Notes: generated by a model not told the origin, from the letters alone. DNA of 64,000 nucleotides from Candidatus Melainabacteria bacterium (GCA_003242885.1 QKMZ01000015.1:186001-250000), one strand, 5' to 3'. Positions 9,316-18,947 are shown, numbered from the stretch's first letter. Translations and numbers: made by a program.

Positions 9316-10821
9316 ATGAGCGGCTTAGTAGCTAAATCCTTAGCTAGCAAGGTGAAAACGCTTGCTATTACCGCCGTGTTTTCTGGTCTTTCAGTTGCAT
9401 CGTCAACGCTTCCGATGCTGGCTCAAGTCTCCCATGAGGGAGTTGCTGCAGCAGGATCGCAGGCGCATGCCACACAACATCTTTCGAGGCATTTGACCGG
9501 ACCAGCGGATGGAGCCGGTCTTTGGCTCAATATGTGGAATTATCCGCTGCCTGAGAATGCCGATGCTTACTGCAAGAAGATGCACAATCATGGGATACGT
9601 AATCTTTTCGTCCAAACCTCCCGCAGCACTACGCCCGCCATTTGTGAGCCGGCGCGTTTAAGTGCCTTGATCGATGCGGCGCACCGATACAAAATTCGGG
9701 TTATTTGCTGGGGCTATCACGAGCTGGCCAATCCGGCAGTCGATGCAGCCAAGATGATTGCGGCAGCTAAATTCACCAGCGAGCGCGGAGATCATATTGA
9801 TGCTGTTGCGCCTAACCTGGAGAAAAATCTTGATGCCAAGGCAGTAGAAGCCTATCTAAAGGACATTCGTGCTGCGATCGGACCGAATATGCCGATCATG
9901 GCAGTCGTCTACAGCCCACTGAATCGAGCACCCCAGGTAGCAAAAACACCTTGGAAGTTGCTGGCAAAATACTGCGACATCATTGCGCCGATGGCATACT
10001 GGAACTCCAAATGGCAGAAATATTCAGCCTATGATTACACCTGGTCGACGGTCAAAATGGTTCGCCAGTTGAGCGGTAAGCCGGATGTCGAGGTCCATGT
10101 AATCGGTGACGGCATGGGCACCAAAGCCGATTCCATCAATGACTTCATGCGCGCTTGCAAGGCTGCCGAAGCAACTTCAGCCAGTTTGTATCCGAATCAC
10201 CAGCCGACAGACGAGCAGCTAATCTGCCTCTCGAAGTATTTCGAGTATTTCCCGGTCAACTCCCGCTACCGACTCTTCGCCCTTCGCGAATTGACAGCCT
10301 CCGGCGTTATTGAGCCATTGGCAATGGGGGATCCTGCTGCTTCCATCTCCCGTGGCGACTTTTACGTTCTTGTCCTGCGCCAGTTGGACAGACACAATGT
10401 TTTAGCCAAGCGCTCGCCTCTGGAGCGGACTTCCCTCCCCCTGGACGTGACCAAAGTTGGCGCTTACAAACTGCTTGCTCGGGTCAAAGCGGTTGACGCA
10501 AAAGGTTTGGAGCTTGCTTCAGAAGAGTCTTTGGACGACTATCTCCGTCGCCCAATGTGGCCACGTGAGGCTCTTGAGCTTGTCGCCCGTCTCGTTGAAG
10601 TTCAAACAAGCTTGAAACGCCTGCCGCCGACAGTGATTGAGCACTATGCACGTGCTTACCGCGGGACTGCTGTCGCTCGAAAAGACGGCGAGGTCAATGG
10701 TTGGCTAGGGCAACCGGCATTCGCGGAACGTCCGAGCGCTCAGAATGCTCCTGGGGCTCGCCCTCTTAGCTATCTCGACGCCGCTCAGATCTCTTTGGAT
10801 GCTGTCTCTGGCTTGAGATAA
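9316..10821 (+). CDS. Secreted glycoside-hydrolase-like (TIM-barrel) protein, function unknown
   Basis: Begins with a signal peptide (about residues 1-36). The ATG at 9316 is chosen over the GTG at 9310 because AGTAAGG lies five bases upstream. Residues 65-310 read like an alpha/beta barrel of the putative glycosyl hydrolase type: GLWLNMWNYPLPENADAYC, HGIRNLFVQT, YKIRVICWGYHEL, IMAVVYSP, DIIAPMAYWNSKW, followed by helices. The MAYW segment and the strand-helix alternation recall DUF4015/GHL10-like barrels, where Asp/Glu residues at strand ends act, but no catalytic pair can be named. Residues 330-500 are helical and soluble. It may act on envelope polysaccharide or be a non-catalytic barrel. 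It is flanked by long gaps and probably transcribed alone. Confidence 0.75.
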   Translation: MSGLVAKSLASKVKTLAITAVFSGLSVASSTLPMLAQVSHEGVAAAGSQAHATQHLSRHLTGPADGAGLWLNMWNYPLPENADAYCKKMHNHGIRNLFVQTSRSTTPAICEPARLSALIDAAHRYKIRVICWGYHELANPAVDAAKMIAAAKFTSERGDHIDAVAPNLEKNLDAKAVEAYLKDIRAAIGPNMPIMAVVYSPLNRAPQVAKTPWKLLAKYCDIIAPMAYWNSKWQKYSAYDYTWSTVKMVRQLSGKPDVEVHVIGDGMGTKADSINDFMRACKAAEATSASLYPNHQPTDEQLICLSKYFEYFPVNSRYRLFALRELTASGVIEPLAMGDPAASISRGDFYVLVLRQLDRHNVLAKRSPLERTSLPLDVTKVGAYKLLARVKAVDAKGLELASEESLDDYLRRPMWPREALELVARLVEVQTSLKRLPPTVIEHYARAYRGTAVARKDGEVNGWLGQPAFAERPSAQNAPGARPLSYLDAAQISLDAVSGLR

Positions 10822-11175
10822 CCCGATCGCAATCATTGAAAACTTGAAAGTCGCTTTCAGGCGGCTTACGATCACGCCGAAAATGCCGCTGACTACCATG
10901 CCGCAAATCCCGCCCCAGCCAAGGGATTGCAATCGGCCTTTCAAGGGATCAAAATGAAGTAAAAGCCGAAGTGTTTAGGTGATTATTTGCCGGACACGGG
11001 TACAAAACTGGTAAGTAATTCGACCGAAACTTTGGCAAATCCAAGGTTCATAACTGGTTAGAAATTGACGATTTTCGACAGAACAACATCACCGGCATGA
11101 CGAGCGAGCGCGGAGGCACTCGGCTCACGTGGCCGGTTTTACATTTATAGTCCCCCTCTGAAAGGAGGTTTGATC
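10822..11175 (+). other. 354-bp intergenic region upstream of hpf
   Basis: No gene is supported here. There are two loosely similar segments (around 11004 and 11052, each containing AACTGGT), a TTGACG at 11065 without a matching -10, and the A/T-rich TTTACATTTATAGT about 25 bases before the hpf ribosome binding site that may contain the -10. A leader or regulatory region is likely; hpf genes are commonly stress-regulated. Confidence 0.4.
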
Positions 11176-11763
11176 ATGCAAGTGACCGTAACCGGGCGCA
11201 ATATCGAGCTTACACCGGCCCTCAAAGACTATTTGGTAGACAAGTTAGCTCGAGCGCAAAAACACTTCGATCATGCTCTCAGCATTACAGCCCTGCTCAG
11301 CGTAGCCAAGAATAAATCGATCGCCAATAATCAAACGGCTGAAATAACGATCAGTCTTAACGGCTCGGTTATTCGAGGAGAAGAGTCGACCGAGAATATG
11401 TACGCCTCCATCGATTTGGTCGCAGACAAAATTGAGCGTCAGCTGCGTAAGTACAAGACAAGGTATTGGCATAAGGGCAATAAAGGCAAGGACAGGGGGG
11501 AACACAGTCCACCTGTTGACGTCAGTCCGTCTGAGGACGACGATTTCGCCGTTCAGAAAGAGATTGCCCTGGAGGACATCAAGCCGAAAATTGTTCGCTC
11601 GAAGCGCTTCCCATTGAAGCCGATGTTGCCTGAAGAAGCCTGCAAGCATATGGATCTGCTCGGACATGACTTCTTTATGTTCATCAACTCCGAGACTCAA
11701 CAAGTCAACACTGTTTATCACAGACGCGATGGCAATTACGGTTTGATCGAACCCGAGGCATAA
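11176..11763 (+). CDS. hpf: Ribosome hibernation promoting factor, long form
   Basis: Long HPF dimerises 70S ribosomes into inactive 100S particles in stationary phase. The N-terminal S30AE domain (residues 1-100: MQVTVTGRNIELTPALKDYLVDKL) is joined by an acidic linker (about 108-140) to the C-terminal dimerisation domain, recognised by the ending DFFMFINSETQQVNTVYHRR and DGNYGLIEP. The total of 195 residues is typical of the long form. The start is well fixed: AAAGGAGG at 11161-11168 is seven bases before the ATG. It stands alone, with about 350 bp free on each side, which fits independent growth-phase control. Confidence 0.95.
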   Translation: MQVTVTGRNIELTPALKDYLVDKLARAQKHFDHALSITALLSVAKNKSIANNQTAEITISLNGSVIRGEESTENMYASIDLVADKIERQLRKYKTRYWHKGNKGKDRGEHSPPVDVSPSEDDDFAVQKEIALEDIKPKIVRSKRFPLKPMLPEEACKHMDLLGHDFFMFINSETQQVNTVYHRRDGNYGLIEPEA

Positions 11764-12136
11764 ATCCGGGTCTGCTTGAAAACCAAAGTAGCAATTTGTT
11801 TGCTCCAGCTGCTTCCGCATTATCTATTGCGGCGCACTTTTGCAGCCATTTGCAGCACTTTGCAGCGCATGAAAAATCAACGACAGCAAAAGGCAAGCTT
11901 CTGGTTTGAGAATTCAGCACCCGATTTCGCGGAGCGCCAAAAGGCGCGATCCTGCGTTTTGGGTGTCTGAGTTTTCAGGAGATCAGGAAAAATCCTGTGG
12001 CTATATAAATAGATTCAATTAAAATCCATTCTTGGTATGCTGTGAGAGCCCGCGGGGGTCAACCTTCCGGGTGGTTATTAACGGCGTATTCAAACGGCTA
12101 AAAATTGAATCGCGATTTTTCGAGGGGCGTAGAGCG
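11764..12136 (+). other. 373-bp intergenic region between hpf and the giant TPR gene
   Basis: Holds a hairpin with arms GCGCC/GGCGC around AAAA at 11934-11947, not followed directly by a T-run. Near 12004 there is an A/T-rich stretch (TATATAAATAGATTC) that may hold the -10 of the downstream gene. The TTG-initiated extension of the TPR frame back to 12032 has no ribosome binding site and is not counted as coding. Confidence 0.4.
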
Positions 12137-15100
12137 GTGTCATCCATTTCTGATCGTGGTGTAGCAAAACGAATTTTTCTTTCGCTTTTGGTGGCAGGGA
12201 CAGTATTCATAGGTCCATCATCATTAAGCGCATTTGCCGATGCAAACGCTGTAATCGGCATGAATAATGAGGGTGTGAAGGCGCTCAATGCGGGCAATTT
12301 CGCGCTAGCGATTCAAAAATTCGAAGCAGCGTTGCAGATGGATAAGTCCTATCAGTTGGCGCGAGAGAATCTGGCAATCGCTCACAACAACTATGGACTA
12401 CAGCTCGCGAAGAGCAATCCGCAAGAAGCGCTCAAGCAGTTTCACCAGGCGTACTATTTAAATAAGACGAATGCCACCACTGCGCAAAACGTGGAAGGCA
12501 TCATTCGTATGCTTGGAAAAGATCCGCGCGATTTCAAAACGCGTATCGCAATGGCTGATCAAGCGCGCATGTCCGGAGACTTTGTCGGCGCAATTGTTGA
12601 GTACGCAGAAGCGCTAAAAATCAAAGACGATGCGAAGATTCACGTAAAACTCGGTGATGTGTATCGTGTTCGCGATAACGTCGATGATGCGATTAAAGAG
12701 TATCAAGCGGCTGCGCGCTCAGGCGACAGCGCTGAAGTCGAAGTAAAACTCGGGCAAGCGCTGCAAGCAAAAGGTGACCTGCCAGGCGCTGTTGCTGCTT
12801 TTGGTAAAGCATTGCAATTCAACCCTACCGACAGCGACACACTAGATGCGTTGCAAGCGGCATGGGAAGACGCCCTTAAGAAGGATCCGTTGGCGCCGGA
12901 TAACCACATCGGTTTGGGACAAGCGCTGCAGTTCCGTGGAGACTTTGGTGGGGCGACTGCCGAATATAAACAAGCGATTCAATTATCGAAGGGCAACAAT
13001 CCTACTGCACAGCGCTTGCTTGCTGCATTGCCCGACGTGATTAAGAAAGCCACCATTGATAAACATATCAATAATGGCGTCGACTTGCAGTCGAAAAAAC
13101 TTTATGGACCTGCGCTCGAAGAGTACAAATTGGCTCTGCAAGCGGCTCCTAACAACCCCGATATTTGGGTGAATATGGGAACTGTGTATCAAGCGCAAGA
13201 AGACTATCAAAATGCAATCAATGCATATCAAAAGGCTCTTCAGTTAGATCCTAAGAACTCCGCTGCGGCTGAAGGCTTTAAGAGCTGCACCGATTCATTG
13301 CAAGAAAAACAAATTGCTCAAGCCGAAGGTGCTGCTGGTGATGCATACAAGCAAGGCAAATACGATGAGTCTGTAAAACTCTATACCGCTCTTGTTCAGA
13401 AAGATCCGAAAAACGCAGCGTACTACTATAACCGTGGTGCTGCGGAGCAGATGTTGAAGCAATACGATCAAGCGATGGCAGACTACAACACTGCGATGGG
13501 TCTTGATCCGAAGAACAAGACTTATTCCAGTGCGATGGAGTCGGCTAAAGAAGCTAAAGTTAAACCAATCATCGACGCTGCGGTCGCAAAGCACCAGGCG
13601 AAAGATTATGCCGGAGCTATCGATGGATATCAGGCTGCACTAGCCATTCAACCGGCCAACGCACCGCTTTGGTTCAACTTAGCCAGCGCACAGTACGCGA
13701 TGGAAAACTATTCGCGCGCTCGTGATGCTTATCAAAAAGCGATGGAAGTAGATCCTAAAGGACAGATTGATGACCTCTACTTGATGGCGGTTATTGACGA
13801 GCACTATGGCAAAGGACCTCAGGCGCAAGGTGAATATCAAAAATATCTCGCACAAGCACCTAGTGGTAAATACGCACAACAAGCGAAAGAACGCTTAACT
13901 GCTCTGAATCGCGGTGATGCACCACAAAAGATCAAGGGTGTCGAGGAACTTGCTAAAGAAAAAGCTGCTGACGATGCGTATCAAGCTGCATTGAATTTGG
14001 ATAAAGCCGGTAAGACCAGTGATGCTATTGCCCAGATTCAAACTGCAATTGCAAATGCACCAAAGGAGCCGGACTACTACGCTGTTTATGGTTCATTTCT
14101 GCAAAAGTTAGGCAAGTTCGACGATGCGATGGCGCAGTACAAACAGGCTGCTTCTATCGATCCGAAGAATCCTAAGAACCAAGAATACTTGAATGCTATC
14201 AATGACGCGCAAGGTGACAAAGTTGCTCCGATTGCAGACGCCGCTGTAAAACTGCAACAGGACGGCAAGTATCAAGAAGCTATCGCCAAGTATCAAGAGG
14301 CAATTGCAATCTTGCCCAATAATGGTCCTTTGTGGAGAAACTTAGGCAGTGCATATCAGGCTGCTGATGACTTCAACAACGCCTTTAATTCATACAAAAA
14401 AGCCTATGCTGCTGATCCGAAAGGCGAAGTGAACTCCCTGTATTTCATGGCAGTGATTGATGAAAACTACAAACGCGGTCAAGCAGCGTTTGACAAATAC
14501 AATCAATACAAACGTGAAGCGCCTGCTGGCCAGTTTATCAAAGAAGCTAATGCGCGTATCGCTGCGTTGAGCAAGAATGTCGCCGACACTATTGCAATGC
14601 AGACTCAAGCTGAAGCAAAAGCCGATGCTGAGGTTCAAAAGCTCATTCAACAAGCAGCTGATGCATACAATCAGAAGAACTATGACCTGGCAATTGGTTT
14701 GTACCAGCAAATCGCCCAGCTAAAACCGAAAGAGCCTTCGATACCGTTTTCACTCGGTGCCATCTATCAAAGCAAAGAGGATTGGAGTAATGCGGTCCAG
14801 TTTTTCCAACAAGCTGTAAACATGGATCCGAAGAACAAGCAGTACTCCGAAGCTTTAGCCGCAGCAAAAGCCAGTGCGGTTGGACCGGTTATGCAGGAAG
14901 GCTATCAAAAGCAAACTGCAGGTGATTTCGCAGGCGCAATACCGTTGTATGAAAAGGGCTTGCAGCAATATCCAAACAATGCTGCTGGTTGGACAAGTTT
15001 AGCTGCCTGCTATCAGGCAACTGACGCGTTCCAAAAAGCTTACGACGCATACAAGAAGGGCTACGATCTCGACCCGAAGGGGCAAGTCGGCAACCTGTAT

Positions 15101-15910
15101 TTCATGGGCATTCTCGACGAAAACTTCGGTAAGGGAAATCAGGCGTGGAACGAGTATCGCGATTACGTTGCGAAAGATCCGCGTGGTGCTTATGCATCCG
15201 ACGCGCAGTCACGCATCGCTAGACTCGGCAAGAATGTGAATGACGTTGTAAAACTGCAGACATCCGGACAGGTCAAGGCGCAAGGCGAAGCTGCTGCTGC
15301 TTACGATGCTGCGGTGAAATTGCAAACAGATCAGAAGTACGACGAGTCGATTGCGAAGTATAAGGAAGCGATTGCGCTTCTGCCGAACAGTGATTCCTTC
15401 TACTACGGTATGGGAACTTGCTATCAGGCGAAGAATGACATCGACCTTGCAATTGAAGCGTACAAGAAGGCTATTAGCCTTGCGCCAAACAATCCGACGT
15501 ACAAGCAGACACTGAGTGGTGCGCAGCAAATAAAGGCTGCTCCGTTGATCGATTCTGCGATCAAGAAGCAGACGGACGCCGCGAAGCCTGACCTTCCGGG
15601 TGCTATAGCTGACTACGAAGCTGCCCTGAAATTGTGGAACGATCCTTCGACCCACATGAACTTGGGTACGGCGTATCAAGCTGCCAACAATTTGAACAGA
15701 GCAATGCAGGAATACAACACTGCTCTGCAAATGGATGCACGCACCTGTGTCGAGTGCTACTACTATCGCGGCACACTGTGGGAAGCCTTGAAGAACATTC
15801 CGAATGCAATCAAGGACTACCAATCCTATTTGCGTGCTGCACCCTCGGGTCAAAGTGCTGGTCCGGTTCGCGAACGCATCAAGATCCTTGCGCCAGCCGG
15901 CAAGAGGTAA
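12137..15910 (+). CDS. Very large secreted TPR-repeat protein
   Basis: About 1,257 residues from a GTG at 12137, chosen because a signal peptide follows at once (RIFLSLLVAGTVFIG, cleavage after AFA near residue 33). Upstream in-frame starts would bury the signal. Nearly all the rest is tetratricopeptide repeats with conserved P at unit ends (LDPKN, VDPKG, IDPKN). Several blocks of about 130-200 residues recur (for example NSLYFMAVIDENY, NLYFMGILDENF, DDLYLMAVIDEHY, each followed by an A/P-G-x-Y/F-x-x-x-A segment), showing internal duplication. Lys/Gln/Asp-rich linkers separate them. Such proteins scaffold envelope or outer-membrane complexes; no enzyme domain is present. It is a likely paralogue of the fragment at the start of the window. 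Confidence 0.88.
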   Translation: MSSISDRGVAKRIFLSLLVAGTVFIGPSSLSAFADANAVIGMNNEGVKALNAGNFALAIQKFEAALQMDKSYQLARENLAIAHNNYGLQLAKSNPQEALKQFHQAYYLNKTNATTAQNVEGIIRMLGKDPRDFKTRIAMADQARMSGDFVGAIVEYAEALKIKDDAKIHVKLGDVYRVRDNVDDAIKEYQAAARSGDSAEVEVKLGQALQAKGDLPGAVAAFGKALQFNPTDSDTLDALQAAWEDALKKDPLAPDNHIGLGQALQFRGDFGGATAEYKQAIQLSKGNNPTAQRLLAALPDVIKKATIDKHINNGVDLQSKKLYGPALEEYKLALQAAPNNPDIWVNMGTVYQAQEDYQNAINAYQKALQLDPKNSAAAEGFKSCTDSLQEKQIAQAEGAAGDAYKQGKYDESVKLYTALVQKDPKNAAYYYNRGAAEQMLKQYDQAMADYNTAMGLDPKNKTYSSAMESAKEAKVKPIIDAAVAKHQAKDYAGAIDGYQAALAIQPANAPLWFNLASAQYAMENYSRARDAYQKAMEVDPKGQIDDLYLMAVIDEHYGKGPQAQGEYQKYLAQAPSGKYAQQAKERLTALNRGDAPQKIKGVEELAKEKAADDAYQAALNLDKAGKTSDAIAQIQTAIANAPKEPDYYAVYGSFLQKLGKFDDAMAQYKQAASIDPKNPKNQEYLNAINDAQGDKVAPIADAAVKLQQDGKYQEAIAKYQEAIAILPNNGPLWRNLGSAYQAADDFNNAFNSYKKAYAADPKGEVNSLYFMAVIDENYKRGQAAFDKYNQYKREAPAGQFIKEANARIAALSKNVADTIAMQTQAEAKADAEVQKLIQQAADAYNQKNYDLAIGLYQQIAQLKPKEPSIPFSLGAIYQSKEDWSNAVQFFQQAVNMDPKNKQYSEALAAAKASAVGPVMQEGYQKQTAGDFAGAIPLYEKGLQQYPNNAAGWTSLAACYQATDAFQKAYDAYKKGYDLDPKGQVGNLYFMGILDENFGKGNQAWNEYRDYVAKDPRGAYASDAQSRIARLGKNVNDVVKLQTSGQVKAQGEAAAAYDAAVKLQTDQKYDESIAKYKEAIALLPNSDSFYYGMGTCYQAKNDIDLAIEAYKKAISLAPNNPTYKQTLSGAQQIKAAPLIDSAIKKQTDAAKPDLPGAIADYEAALKLWNDPSTHMNLGTAYQAANNLNRAMQEYNTALQMDARTCVECYYYRGTLWEALKNIPNAIKDYQSYLRAAPSGQSAGPVRERIKILAPAGKR

Positions 15911-15929
15911 GTTAGGCAACCTGACGTCG

Positions 15930-15992
15930 GGGCGACGCATAGCGTCGCCCGGGTGGAAAATAGTTCTGTTGGGGCGAAGCCATGCGTCGCTC
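15930..15992. repeat. Inverted pair of 21-bp palindromic repeats
   Basis: A perfect copy of the GGGCGACGC/GCGTCGCCC form at 15930-15950 (loop ATA) is followed by a less perfect copy in the opposite orientation at 15972-15992 (loop CAT). This is a BIME-like arrangement in the gap between the TPR gene and nfo. Confidence 0.85.
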
Positions 15993-16017
15993 AGTCTAAA
16001 AACTGGATCTGTAAGCA

Positions 16018-16938
16018 ATGCCCAAGACAAAAGCTTCCATAGCGAATAGCCGTTCGACTATTTCTAAAACGTCGAAAGCTTCCGCCTCTAAAGATGATCG
16101 CTTACTCTTTGGTGGTCACGTAAATGGTGGCGTCAAAGGTTCCGTAAGCAAAGCTGAGGAAATTGGTGCGCAGGTAATGCAGATCTTTCTCGGTTCACCG
16201 CAGTCTTGGGCAGACGCTGCACCGCTTGAGAAAGACGTAGATCTATTCGTTTTGCAGGTGTCAGAAAAAAAGCTGGGTCCGGTTTTTGTTCACGGCAATT
16301 ACCTGGTCAATCTCGCTTCTAATGACAGCACAAACTTGAAAAAGTCCATCGAAAAGTTGCGTCACACGCTTTTTTTGTCTGATCGGATTCGCGCTCAGGC
16401 TGTCATTTTTCACCCTGGCGCCGCGGGGCAGACCTCGAAACCTGAAGCCCTGAAAAAGGTGGTGACATCTCTCAAGGAAATTTTGAAGGGCTACAAAGGT
16501 GATTGCAAACTTGCTCTAGAGGTTTGCGCCGGAGCCGGAACCACAATTGGGGACAAGTTTTCCGACCTGAGCACCATCATTGATGCCATGGATGGAGACG
16601 AACGACTTGCCGTTTGCCTCGACACCTGCCACCTATTTGCCGCGGGATATGACGTCAGTTCTGCATCTGGATTGAAAGCAACAATGGCTGAATTTAAGGC
16701 TGAAGTGGGTTTTGAGCGCCTTATAGCGATTCACGCAAATGATTCAAAGACACCTTTGGGCGCTAGAAAAGATCGCCACGAGAACATCGGAATGGGGTGT
16801 ATCGGCGAAGATGGTTTCCGAAGAATGTTGCAACACAAGGCTTTGCGGTATGTGCCTTGGATCTTGGAAGTGCCAGGATTTTCGGGTAAAGGGCCTGATC
16901 GCGAAAACCTCGACATACTCAGACTTCTCGCTTCTTGA
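16018..16938 (+). CDS. nfo: Deoxyribonuclease IV (endonuclease IV, AP endonuclease)
   Basis: Cleaves DNA 5' of abasic sites in base excision repair, using three zinc ions in a TIM barrel. Family signatures include HPGAAGQ, LALEVCAGAGTTIG (metal-binding Glu), VCLDTCHLFAAGYD (metal-binding Asp and His) and IHANDSKTPLGARKDRHENIG. Two motifs deviate: the usual HAPY is HGNY (residues 91-94) and the opening GAHVSAAGG is GGHVNGG. A Ser/Lys-rich extension of about 33 residues precedes the barrel, making the protein 306 residues against 285 in E. coli. The metal ligands that I can recognise are kept, so it should be active. Confidence 0.93.
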   Translation: MPKTKASIANSRSTISKTSKASASKDDRLLFGGHVNGGVKGSVSKAEEIGAQVMQIFLGSPQSWADAAPLEKDVDLFVLQVSEKKLGPVFVHGNYLVNLASNDSTNLKKSIEKLRHTLFLSDRIRAQAVIFHPGAAGQTSKPEALKKVVTSLKEILKGYKGDCKLALEVCAGAGTTIGDKFSDLSTIIDAMDGDERLAVCLDTCHLFAAGYDVSSASGLKATMAEFKAEVGFERLIAIHANDSKTPLGARKDRHENIGMGCIGEDGFRRMLQHKALRYVPWILEVPGFSGKGPDRENLDILRLLAS

Positions 16939-16974
16939 AACTTCGTGTATGCTATTGACATGGGCTTTTGAGGC

Positions 16975-18024
16975 ATGTCTAGGCACATGTGGAAACATAG
17001 GACACCCAACTTACTACTAGTCATTGCTCTAGGATTGGCTTCACAACTAGCTTTTCCTACAAGGACACTTGCCGCGGAGCCTGATTGGATACGCTACTCT
17101 CTCAGTGCGAAACGGGCGATGGCTGCGGCTAATTACAACGAAGCTGAAGATCTTTTGAAAAAGGCTGACAAAGAAGCTGACGGAATCTCCAACAACACAT
17201 CACATAAGGCAATCACATTAGGCAACTTATCGCTGGTCTACAAGGCGAAAGGCGATTATCCAAACGCTGAGCTTTGTGCCAGGCAGTCTGTCGAACTTAT
17301 GCGTAAGCTGGAGAAGCGTGATGATTTTTCGTTTGCCGTAGCGCTGAGTAATCTCGCAGGCATTCTCAAAGACCAAGCTAAATTCTCCGATGCTGAGCCG
17401 ATGTACGAGGGTGCCCTGGCTATTATCGAAAAAATGCGCGGACCTGAAAGTTCTGAATATGCAACAGTCACGGATAATCTTGCATTGCTGTACATGCGAC
17501 TGGGACTTTTCGAGAAAGCAATGCCGCTGCAAGAGCGGGCGCTTGTCACCTATGAAAAGGTGCTCGGTCCGGACCATCCAGACGTAGCAATTGCACTGGG
17601 TAATCTTGCCGAGAGTTATAAGAGAGTACACAAAGAGAAAGAAGCGACCATTTTACTTGAGCGCTCTTTGAAGATAATGGAGAAAGTCTACGGTGATGAA
17701 CACCCAAGCGTAGCCACAGCTCTAGACAATCTGGCTTGTTTTTACGCTGATCAGAAGGACTTTGAGAGAGCAGAAAAACTCGAACTAAAATCAATCGCTA
17801 TTTACGAGAAAACAGTCGGAGCCGATCATCCTGATATGGCGATTACTCTCGACAATTTGTGCGAAGTTTATCAAAAGCAAGGTCGTCTGGAAGAAGGGCA
17901 GCGCCTGAGAGAACGCGCACTCAAGATCTCAGAGAAGTCGCTTGGTGCCTCGCATCCCTTTACGCTGAGTGTGAAAGAACGTTTGGAGCAAATGCACAAG
18001 GCACAAGTTCCTGTTAAGAACTGA
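16975..18024 (+). CDS. Secreted TPR protein of the kinesin-light-chain-like (TPR_12) type
   Basis: A 349-residue protein. Signal peptide at residues 1-34 (LLLVIALGLASQLAF, cleavage near LAA). At least six 42-residue TPR units follow, with the signature ALxNLAxxYxxxGxxxxAExLxxRALxIxEKxxGxxHP (for instance LGPDHPDVAIALGNLAESY, GADHPDMAITLDNLCEVY), typical of NB-ARC/kinesin-light-chain style repeats. No other domain is seen. An alternative ATG is at 16987, four codons later; ribosome binding sites are weak for both. It lies 36 bp after nfo on the same strand and may be read from the same transcript. Confidence 0.85.
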   Translation: MSRHMWKHRTPNLLLVIALGLASQLAFPTRTLAAEPDWIRYSLSAKRAMAAANYNEAEDLLKKADKEADGISNNTSHKAITLGNLSLVYKAKGDYPNAELCARQSVELMRKLEKRDDFSFAVALSNLAGILKDQAKFSDAEPMYEGALAIIEKMRGPESSEYATVTDNLALLYMRLGLFEKAMPLQERALVTYEKVLGPDHPDVAIALGNLAESYKRVHKEKEATILLERSLKIMEKVYGDEHPSVATALDNLACFYADQKDFERAEKLELKSIAIYEKTVGADHPDMAITLDNLCEVYQKQGRLEEGQRLRERALKISEKSLGASHPFTLSVKERLEQMHKAQVPVKN

Positions 18025-18058
18025 ATTGCAGTGGCGCATTGCCTGAGCCGTAGTGTAG

Positions 18059-18079
18059 GGGCAACGCCATGCGTCGCCC
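18059..18079. repeat. 21-bp palindromic repeat, single copy
   Basis: GGGCAACGC-CAT-GCGTCGCCC, one arm mismatch. Lies in the 293-bp gap after the kinesin-light-chain-like gene, which otherwise holds only the leader of the next gene. Confidence 0.8.
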
Positions 18080-18317
18080 GCGGGCGGCATTGCCGGCCTG
18101 AGCGCCGCCTTCCAGTCTGCTCATAATTCCTACTAGAAGCCGGCGCTCCAGCTCAATTACAGGTAAATCGCCCTCTGTTACCTGGGGTTTATCCGGTATA
18201 AATTTGCTCTGCCCAGCGGCACAATAGGCTGGCTCATCATACATTATGCCTTCTGCATTTCGGATTTCTCCGAGTCGTTTGCGACCGGGGCTGGCATTGC
18301 TTTTCGGAGAACTAAAT

Positions 18318-18947
18318 ATGAACAAGTTGCCCCTTACTATGTCTTTCGTCTTGGTTGTTTCCGCTGCCATTGCGGTTTCCACATTTGCGTTGCCCGCATC
18401 AGCGCAGAATCATTCCAGAATTACCAAAGACGAACTGCAGCCGACAACATGGTTCAAGGCTAGGCGTCAGGTTCGAGTCGAAGACACAACTCCGATCGTT
18501 AAATATGATACTCCTGCTGCGCCAGAGCCGGTTTACCTCATTCCGACTGGATTACCAAAAGCAAAGGCTGCACCAGTGGTAGTGCTTCCGGCACCCACGC
18601 AGGCTGGTGGCGCTGGCGGTGGCGTCGTTGCGCCGCCCGGATACGCTATTGTCGATCCGAGTCAGCCATCACCTGCGCGGTTCAGGACAAATATTCCTGC
18701 AGCAGGAATGGGGCCCGGAAGAGCTTTACCGAGCGGAAATCATTCGAGTGTTTTAACAGGAAAAATGTGGGATGCACCGAAGTCTCCTGTGGGTTCCGTT
18801 GCCGCACCCGCACGAGTTCTTCCAGCAGGTGAAGCTGCACCTAAGACAGCGGTGTATCAACCATCGAGAATTACTGCGCCAGGCACGGGGAGTTCGAATA
18901 CTTCTGTGAAGACTTCCGTTATAGGGGATCTGCTGAAGAAGAAGTAG
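18318..18947 (+). CDS. Secreted Pro/Ala/Gly-rich protein, unknown function
   Basis: The ATG at 18318 is preferred over the upstream ATG at 18246 because GGAGA lies seven bases before it and a good signal peptide begins there (MNKLPLTMSFVLVVSAAIAV, cleavage near ASA-Q). The mature part (about 180 residues) is Pro/Ala/Gly-rich and predicted to be extended. The C-terminal pattern SSVLTGKM...PARVLPA...TSVKTSVIGDLLKKK loosely matches that of the exported protein at 33053-33742 in the T4SS-like cluster (SSLSGKI...PARALAA...TSVTGNVYGRVLYK). This suggests a shared family, but compositional bias could cause it. The last 29 bases overlap the 3' end of lgt on the other strand. Confidence 0.75.
   Translation: MNKLPLTMSFVLVVSAAIAVSTFALPASAQNHSRITKDELQPTTWFKARRQVRVEDTTPIVKYDTPAAPEPVYLIPTGLPKAKAAPVVVLPAPTQAGGAGGGVVAPPGYAIVDPSQPSPARFRTNIPAAGMGPGRALPSGNHSSVLTGKMWDAPKSPVGSVAAPARVLPAGEAAPKTAVYQPSRITAPGTGSSNTSVKTSVIGDLLKKK

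Noticed and set aside
11155..11168. Hairpin hiding the hpf ribosome binding site (CCTC with GAGG)
   Set aside because: Only four base pairs; too weak to support a riboregulator.
12032..12136. N-terminal extension of the giant TPR protein from TTG
   Set aside because: No ribosome binding site and it would place 35 residues before the signal peptide.
15209..16030. Antisense frame of 273 codons across the end of the giant TPR gene
   Set aside because: Shadow of a repetitive coding region; its protein has no family signature.
18472..18485. T-loop-like GGTTCGAGTC (tRNA gene)
   Set aside because: Lies within a coding region and has no matching acceptor or anticodon stem; no tRNA or rRNA was found anywhere in the window.
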